A stretch of 10,016 nt of DNA from assembly GCA_016218275.1 (NCBI GenBank), contig JACREK010000014.1:1-10016 (forward strand), in the 5' to 3' direction. This DNA comes from Candidatus Gottesmanbacteria bacterium. Its GTDB lineage: Bacteria > Patescibacteriota > Microgenomatia > 2-02-FULL-39-11. Positions 5,888-10,016 of the stretch are shown here, piece after piece. The position numbers were made by a program, and so were the translations under genes. Position 1 is the first letter of the stretch. Every line of letters starts with the position of its first letter. A model generated the notes under the pieces. The model was given only the letters and a program-made list of their open reading frames with translations. It had not been told where the DNA came from and did not search any database.

Positions 5888-5922
5888 GGGGCAGCATATA
5901 CAAAGGCTTGCCCCGTATATGC
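5888..5922 (-). promoter_or_regulatory. Interleaved inverted repeats before the LysM gene
   Basis: In the minus-strand transcript the order is GCATATAC, GGGGCA, 7 nt, GTATATGC, TGCCCC. The 8-nt and 6-nt arms each have a perfect partner, but the two stems overlap, so only one can form fully (or a very tight pseudoknot). It lies about 20 nt before the Shine-Dalgarno site of the LysM gene. Confidence 0.4.
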
Positions 5923-5925
5923 GCT

Positions 5926-5959
5926 CCTTCGACGCGAGGATGTAAACCTCGGGAGAAGG
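5926..5959 (-). repeat. Hairpin between tRNA-Asp and the LysM gene
   Basis: Outer arms CCTTC/GAAGG and inner arms CGAGG/CCTCG with a 7-nt loop form an imperfect hairpin in the 3' trailer of tRNA-Asp. It contains the CTTCGA-type core seen in other repeats of the window and may be one of these palindromic elements, or a processing or pausing site. Confidence 0.4.
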
Positions 5960-5975
5960 TAAGCATTGTACGGGG

Positions 5976-6048
5976 CGGGCTCGACCGGATTCGAACCGGC
6001 GATCTTCGCCTCGACAGGGCGACATGTTAACCGCTACACCACGAGCCC
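5976..6048 (-). tRNA. tRNA-Asp (anticodon GTC)
   Basis: A complete cloverleaf of 73 nt is found on the minus strand: acceptor GGGCTCG with CGAGCCC, anticodon stem TCGCC with GGCGA, loop CTGTCGA giving anticodon GTC, and T arm GCCGG, loop TTCGAAT, CCGGT. The discriminator is G, as expected for aspartate. The following three bases are CCC, so the CCA end is not encoded. It is transcribed toward the LysM gene and from a promoter about 100 nt upstream. Confidence 0.96.
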
Positions 6049-6065
6049 TTCGCTCATTCCATTCG

Positions 6066-6149
6066 CTCAGGGTAAACCCTTCTTATTTTCTTCAGGATAA
6101 ACCCTTCTTATTTTCTTCAGGATAAACCCTTTTCAGGATAAACCCTTTT
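6066..6149. repeat. Short tandem repeat, about 25-nt unit
   Basis: The unit CTTCAGGATAAACCCTT followed by CTTATTTT recurs: 6066-6089 (first copy, with CTCAGGGT at its start), 6090-6114, then two shortened copies at 6115-6131 and 6132-6149 that lack the CTTATTTT part. The array lies between the tRNA-Asp promoter and the tRNA, so it is transcribed as its leader. Copy number could vary between strains. Confidence 0.8.
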
Positions 6150-6151
6150 GG

Positions 6152-6180
6152 ATAATAACAGAAGATTGTAGCAGGGTCAA
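6152..6180 (-). promoter_or_regulatory. Promoter of tRNA-Asp and the LysM gene
   Basis: On the minus strand TTGACC (6175-6180), exactly 17 nt, TATTAT (6152-6157). It is near consensus and points at tRNA-Asp across the tandem repeat. The leader would be about 95-100 nt. Confidence 0.7.
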
Positions 6181-6218
6181 TAGTTTTGTGTTACACTTTT
6201 TGTAATTTGCAGTATGTC

Positions 6219-6316
6219 GAGTCTGCTGAGGTCAGCTTGACTTTTTTGCGCCCTGAAAAATTCCCGACGGAATTTTTTAGGGGGCGTGCTCAAAAAGCAA
6301 GCCTCCCCGCAGACTC
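6219..6316 (+). repeat. Long nested hairpin directly before polX
   Basis: Arms pair in order around a CGAC loop (6265-6268). They are GAAAAATTCC with GGAATTTTTT (one G-U pair), CCCT with AGGG, CTTTTTTG (6241-6248) with CAAAAAG (6291-6297), GCTTG (6235-6239) with CAAGC, and GAGTCTGC (6219-6226) with GCAGACTC (6309-6316). About 40 base pairs are possible over 98 nt, with small bulges. It ends 6 nt before the polX ATG. It may be a palindromic mobile repeat, a terminator or an expression control. The remaining part of the 6049-6322 gap holds the tandem repeat and a promoter. Confidence 0.6.
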
Positions 6317-6322
6317 TATCTT

Positions 6323-8122
6323 ATGACAAATCAAGAGATTGCAAAATTATTAAAGCAAGTAGCTGCCGCCTATATACTTAAAGGAGAGAACAGGTTTAAG
6401 ATTATTGCCTATGAACGGGCAGCCGATACCATAGAAAAAAGTACTGTTGAAGCAAAAGATCTCTGGGAAGACGGAAAACTGGGAAGCCTTCCCGGAGTTG
6501 GTGCGTCAATTGCGGGACATCTTGATGAATTATTCCGCACAGGAAAAGTAAAGCATTTTGAAGAAATATTCAAAGGATTGCCTCAAGCAGTATTTCCCCT
6601 TCTTTCTGTTCCCGGTTTCGGTCCCAAAAAAGCATATAAATTGGTGCATGAGCTTAAATTAGGCAGTCCTGGGACTGTTTTTGATGATTTATTTAAAGCT
6701 GCCAAAGGCGGTAAGATAGCCTCAATCGAGGGATTTGGAGAGAGATCCCAGCAGGAAATCATAGAAGCTTTAGAGCGGTTTAAGAAGGGCCAGATAAAGG
6801 AAAACAGAATGCCTCTTCCTTATGCATATGCGATAGCTGCCGATGTCATAAATTATCTGAAGAAAAATAAAGCGACGCGCAAGGTGGAGTCTTTGGGCAG
6901 TTTACGCCGAATGGTGGCAACAATCGGGGATATAGATATAGCCGTATCAACCGAAAAACCGGATGAATTGATAAACTGGTTTTTACGGTATCCGAAGCCG
7001 CATACCATAGTAGAAAAAGGACCAAGCGGAGCTACAATTCTCTTGGAAAGCGGCCGTCAGGTTGACCTGCGTGTTCAACATCCGGCAAAATTCGGAGCCA
7101 TGCTGCAATATTTTACCGGAAGCAAGCATCATAACATTAAATTACGTGAATTTGCCTTGAAACAGGGACTGTCCTTATCTGAATATGGGATTAAGCCATT
7201 AACGAAAATTAAAAATGAAAAATCAAAAATTTATGAATACCCTACGGAAGAAGAGTTTTACAAAGCTATAGGATTGCCATGGATTCCGCCGGAGCTGCGT
7301 GAAGATACCGGCGAAATTGAAGCTGCTCTTCGCACTGCTTCGGGTAAACCCGGCTTACCACATCTTGTGGAATTAAGGAATATAAAAGGGGATTTTCATA
7401 TTCACTCTGATTATAATCTGGAACCGTCCCATGATCTGGGTCATTCACCGCTTAAGGAAATTTTGGCAAATGCCTCCGGATTGGGATATGAATATATCGG
7501 GATTAGTGATCATAATCCCAGCATTACCAACCACTCATCGGAGCAAATATTAAGCATTCTGAAAAGACGAAAGGCCTATTTTGAACAAATAATGAAGTCA
7601 ACAAAAAGTGTTCGAGTAAATTTATTTATCATGTTGGAGGTAGATATCCAACCTGACGGGAAATTAGCACTTCCCAAAGAAGCTTTCTCCTTCCTTGACG
7701 CGGTTATCGTTTCGGTACACAGCAGTTTCAATATGGACAGAAAAAAAATGACGGAGCGAATTCTATCTGGGTTATCTTATCCCAAGGCAAAAATACTGGG
7801 TCATCCAAGCGGAAGATTATTGGGAAAAAGGGAAGGATATGAGGTAGACTGGACAAAACTTTTTAAATTTTGCCGTGAGAACCATAAAGCAATTGAAATT
7901 AATGCCTATCCGGACAGGCTGGATCTGTCTGATACTCTTGTCCATGAGGCTATCAGGGAAAAAGTGAAACTGGTAATCGGAACCGACAGCCACGAAGCAG
8001 TACAGATGAATCAGATGCAATATGGAGTATCGGTGGCAAGGCGCGGCTGGGCCCAAAGATGTGACATTCTCAATACTTTGCCGTATAATAAACTGAAAGG
8101 ATGGCTATTAAGTTATAAATAA
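6323..8122 (+). CDS. polX: DNA polymerase/3'-5' exonuclease PolX
   Basis: The 599 residues contain both halves of a bacterial family X polymerase. Residues 1-160 hold the helix-hairpin-helix 8-kDa-like part (LPGVGASIA, 56-64; VPGFGPKKA, 96-104; IEGFGERS, 135-142). Residues 165-330 hold the nucleotidyltransferase core with GSLRR (192-196), GDIDIAV with D203 and D205, and the third acidic residue D248 in QVDLRV. Residues 356-590 hold a PHP phosphoesterase with HIH (359-361), SDH (395-397), E439, H466, H494 and TDSH (554-557). All metal-binding positions I can place are kept, so both gap-filling synthesis and 3'-5' exonuclease activity are expected, in base-excision-type repair. The length is normal. 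The ATG follows a long hairpin and has no Shine-Dalgarno site; htpX follows after 51 nt. Confidence 0.95.
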   Translation: MTNQEIAKLLKQVAAAYILKGENRFKIIAYERAADTIEKSTVEAKDLWEDGKLGSLPGVGASIAGHLDELFRTGKVKHFEEIFKGLPQAVFPLLSVPGFGPKKAYKLVHELKLGSPGTVFDDLFKAAKGGKIASIEGFGERSQQEIIEALERFKKGQIKENRMPLPYAYAIAADVINYLKKNKATRKVESLGSLRRMVATIGDIDIAVSTEKPDELINWFLRYPKPHTIVEKGPSGATILLESGRQVDLRVQHPAKFGAMLQYFTGSKHHNIKLREFALKQGLSLSEYGIKPLTKIKNEKSKIYEYPTEEEFYKAIGLPWIPPELREDTGEIEAALRTASGKPGLPHLVELRNIKGDFHIHSDYNLEPSHDLGHSPLKEILANASGLGYEYIGISDHNPSITNHSSEQILSILKRRKAYFEQIMKSTKSVRVNLFIMLEVDIQPDGKLALPKEAFSFLDAVIVSVHSSFNMDRKKMTERILSGLSYPKAKILGHPSGRLLGKREGYEVDWTKLFKFCRENHKAIEINAYPDRLDLSDTLVHEAIREKVKLVIGTDSHEAVQMNQMQYGVSVARRGWAQRCDILNTLPYNKLKGWLLSYK

Positions 8123-8127
8123 TCTCT

Positions 8128-8172
8128 TATTCTTCGAACAAAGTGAGAAGTTCTCGCTGCGCTCGAACAATA
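8128..8172. repeat. Palindromic element filling the polX-htpX spacer
   Basis: The 45-bp element begins TATTCTTCGA and ends TCGAACAATA (inverted ends with one mismatch) and has the central palindrome GAGAAGTTCTC. It occupies all but a few bases between the polX stop and the htpX ATG. A related copy lies inside murT at 9535-9583. Confidence 0.7.
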
Positions 8173-8173
8173 T

Positions 8174-9076
8174 ATGATTTCCGTTCATTCTCAAATTGAA
8201 GGAAATAGAACTAAAACCTGGCTGATTATGGCATTTTTTACCATATTCATAGCCACAGTTGCTTTTATACTCGGAAGTGCCTCCGGATATGGTATCTCTT
8301 GGGCAGGAAACGCTTTGATTATTTCCGGCCTTATGAGTTTCGGAAGCTATTTTTGGGGAGACAGATTAGTATTGGCAATGTCCGGAGCAAAAGAAGCGGA
8401 TAGAAAAAAAGATGCCGAACTTTATTTGACGGTGGAAAAAGTAGCGCGTGAAGCTAGTTTGCCGAAACCGAAAGTCTACGTAATAGAAGATGATGCTCCG
8501 AATGCTTTTGCCACCGGACGCAGTCCCCAGCATGCGGTTGTTTGTGCTACACGGGGGATTCTTGCCAAACTGACTCCGCAAGAACTTGAAGGAGTTCTAG
8601 CTCATGAAATGTCTCATATCCAAAATTTTGATACAAGGCTGATGGCAATTGTGGCAGTTTTGGTGGGGATGATTGCCTTTTTATCCAATTGGTTTATGCG
8701 GATGTTATGGTGGGGTGCGGGAGGCAGAGATAGAGAAGAAAGAGGCAGTTTCGGGGCAATACTTATGCTCTTGGGGGTTATACTGGCTTTAATTTCTCCA
8801 ATCATTGCTACGGTTATACAGCTCTCTATTTCGCGGCGGAGAGAATTTTTGGCGGATGCATCCGGAGCACTTCTTACCAAAAATCCGGACAGTCTGGCCA
8901 GTGCTCTGGAGAAAATTTCCAAAGACAGAGCTGTTTTGAATGCTGCTACAAATGCCACCGCCCATCTTTTTATCGTAAATCCTTTCAAGGGTAAAGAATT
9001 CGGCATCTGGTTTGCCAGTCTTTTTGATACTCATCCGCCGGTTGAGGAAAGAATAAAAATTCTTCGCTCGATGTGA
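8174..9076 (+). CDS. htpX: M48 family membrane metalloprotease HtpX
   Basis: The 300-residue protein has two N-terminal membrane segments (about 17-34 and 43-60), a cytoplasmic zinc-protease domain with the FATGRSPQHAVV segment (112-123), the zinc motif HEMSH (144-148) with catalytic E145, further membrane segments (about 157-175 and 193-218), and the third zinc ligand E224 in RRREFLADASGA (221-232). The DTHPPVEERI motif (285-294) near the end is typical. HtpX is an integral-membrane protease that cleaves misfolded membrane proteins. Its length matches the family. No lemA gene is adjacent, unlike many bacteria. The ATG follows the palindromic element with no Shine-Dalgarno site. Confidence 0.95.
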   Translation: MISVHSQIEGNRTKTWLIMAFFTIFIATVAFILGSASGYGISWAGNALIISGLMSFGSYFWGDRLVLAMSGAKEADRKKDAELYLTVEKVAREASLPKPKVYVIEDDAPNAFATGRSPQHAVVCATRGILAKLTPQELEGVLAHEMSHIQNFDTRLMAIVAVLVGMIAFLSNWFMRMLWWGAGGRDREERGSFGAILMLLGVILALISPIIATVIQLSISRRREFLADASGALLTKNPDSLASALEKISKDRAVLNAATNATAHLFIVNPFKGKEFGIWFASLFDTHPPVEERIKILRSM

Positions 9077-9078
9077 TT

Positions 9079-9136
9079 CGCCAGTTGGCGGATCATCCTG
9101 AGCGAAGGGACGTCTGACGTCCCGAAGTCGAAGGAT
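9079..9136. repeat. Composite palindromic repeat between htpX and murT
   Basis: Two hairpins follow the htpX stop. The first is CGCCAGTTGGCG (9079-9090). The second has outer arms GATC-CCTGAGCGAAG-like (9091-9107) and CGAAGTCGAAGGATC (9122-9136) around the inner palindrome GGACGTC-T-GACGTCC (9108-9122). The outer arms match the motif at 239. It may also act as a transcription attenuator. Confidence 0.6.
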
Positions 9137-9150
9137 CTTTCATTGTATTC

Positions 9151-10016
9151 ATGTTACCTCTAATCATTATCGGAATCGGAAAACTGGTTTATTTTATTTC
9201 ACGGATTTTTAATATCGGCAGTGGTGGTACTTGGCCGGGAGAAATTGCCCTGAGAGTCAAACCGGATATATTGAAAGAATTTTCCTCAAAACTTAATAAA
9301 GGCTGCATTTTAGTTGCGGGTACCAATGGGAAAACTACTACCAGTTTGATGATTAAAAAAATATTGGAAAGTGAGGGAAATAAAGTCATTCATAACGGAA
9401 GCGGCGCTAACCTTCTCAACGGAGTTGTTTCGTCTTTCATCCAATATGCGAGTTGGAATGGGCAAATTGATGCCGATTGGGGAGTATTTGAAATAGACGA
9501 AAATAGTTTACCGATAGTTTTAAACAATCTAATTTATTCTTCGAGCGAAGCGAGAAGTTCTCGGCTTCTAGCCTCGAACAATAAGAAGTTAATCATAGTT
9601 TTACTTAACTTATTTCGTGATCAATTAGACCGTTATGGAGAAGTGGATGTAATAGCTGAGAAATGGGGTAAAGCCTTAACCAAATTACCAAAGGAGACCA
9701 AAATCATTCTTAACGCAGACGATCCATTGATTGCCTCACTGAGCTCAACCCCTGGGGTTGAGGCGGAAGCTAGAATTTCATACTTTGGTTTAGATGATCC
9801 GAAATTATTTCAGAAACAAATGGAACACGCTACAGATTCTATTTTTTGTTTAAGCTGTGGTGGCAGGTTAACCTACGACGGGATTTATTATTCCCATCTA
9901 GGTGTATGGAAATGTGAAAGGTGCGGTGCAAAACGTCCTAAACCAGATATAAGCAAATGGGAGTCGTTACTGCCTGGAGTTTATAACAAATACAACGCTT
10001 TGGCCGCGGTAAGCAC
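9151..10016 (+). CDS. murT: MurT-type Mur ligase, lipid II amidation subunit (partial)
   Basis: The reading frame is open from ATG 9151 to the right edge (288 codons), so the C-terminal part is missing. A hydrophobic N-terminus is followed by the Mur ligase ATP site AGTNGKTTT (56-64), EIDENSLP (114-121), NLFRDQLDRYGEVD (153-166), NADDPL (218-223) and a Cys4 zinc ribbon (C233, C236, C255, C258). The ribbon inside the central domain is the hallmark of MurT, which with glutaminase GatD converts the D-glutamate of lipid II to D-isoglutamine. GatD would be expected just downstream. Oddly, residues about 128-146 (YSSSEARSSRLLASNN and neighbours) are encoded by a palindromic repeat and interrupt a segment that in relatives runs straight from the EID motif into the IIVLLNLFRDQ strand. 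Frame is kept through it. No good Shine-Dalgarno site is seen. Confidence 0.93.
   Translation, partial: MLPLIIIGIGKLVYFISRIFNIGSGGTWPGEIALRVKPDILKEFSSKLNKGCILVAGTNGKTTTSLMIKKILESEGNKVIHNGSGANLLNGVVSSFIQYASWNGQIDADWGVFEIDENSLPIVLNNLIYSSSEARSSRLLASNNKKLIIVLLNLFRDQLDRYGEVDVIAEKWGKALTKLPKETKIILNADDPLIASLSSTPGVEAEARISYFGLDDPKLFQKQMEHATDSIFCLSCGGRLTYDGIYYSHLGVWKCERCGAKRPKPDISKWESLLPGVYNKYNALAAVS
9535..9583. repeat. Palindromic element inside the murT coding frame
   Basis: The 49-bp copy shares with 8128-8172 the ends TATTCTTCGA and TCGAACAATA and the core GAGAAGTTCTC. Its arms TTCGAG..GAAGC..GAGAA pair with TTCTC..GCTTC..CTCGAA. It contributes about 16 in-frame residues with no stop codon. Confidence 0.75.

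Noticed and set aside
5849..6025. N-terminal extension of the LysM protein frame
   Set aside because: It would run through tRNA-Asp and the hairpins upstream, and the residues are Cys/Arg-rich and unlike a coding start; the ATG before the membrane helix fits better.
6066..6149. CRISPR array
   Set aside because: The copies abut with no unique spacers and no cas genes are near; it is a simple tandem repeat.
8614..9006. 130-codon minus-strand ORF opposite htpX
   Set aside because: It lies fully within a clear htpX gene and is its antisense shadow; no motif.

Overview
The window looks like chromosome from a Patescibacteria (CPR) bacterium, possibly of the Microgenomates type. This is inferred from gene content and style: an RGG/CxxC-x17-CxxC zinc protein, a stand-alone protein of three topoisomerase-type zinc ribbons, PolX, a reduced HflX, a MurT-type ligase, many small palindromic repeats between genes, weak or absent Shine-Dalgarno sites and several apparently leaderless promoters. 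TGA serves as a stop (for example at the ends of the PIN-like, CxxC and HtpX genes), so this is not a UGA-recoding lineage. No phage, IS or CRISPR array is visible.

Layout. Positions 1-399 hold only palindromic repeats and a possible minus-strand terminator. Positions 400-973 (minus) hold a type II toxin-antitoxin-like pair: a DUF433 antitoxin followed by a DUF5615/VapC45-like PIN toxin that has no ATG, GTG or TTG start. At 1123-1245 there is a possible 40-aa membrane peptide. A near-consensus promoter and a structured leader of about 150 nt precede a DEAD-box RNA helicase (1481-2677), which converges on the ribosome-associated GTPase HflX (2694-3806, minus). Divergent from hflX are ywbE (3864-4058) and then a two-gene cluster of zinc-binding proteins (4116-5123).

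The minus strand then carries tRNA-Gly(CCC), a membrane-anchored LysM protein and tRNA-Asp(GTC). tRNA-Asp and the LysM gene appear to share one promoter, whose leader crosses a short tandem repeat. From 6323 to the right edge the plus strand carries polX (DNA repair), htpX (membrane protease) and the first 288 codons of murT (lipid II amidation), probably one transcription unit.

The strongest non-gene signals are three. (1) The DEAD-box leader contains a 16-nt perfect long-range complement that competes with a 9-bp local hairpin. (2) A palindromic element of about 45-49 bp occurs once as the whole polX-htpX spacer and once inside the murT reading frame, which stays open. (3) A nested hairpin of about 98 nt ends 6 nt before the polX start codon.
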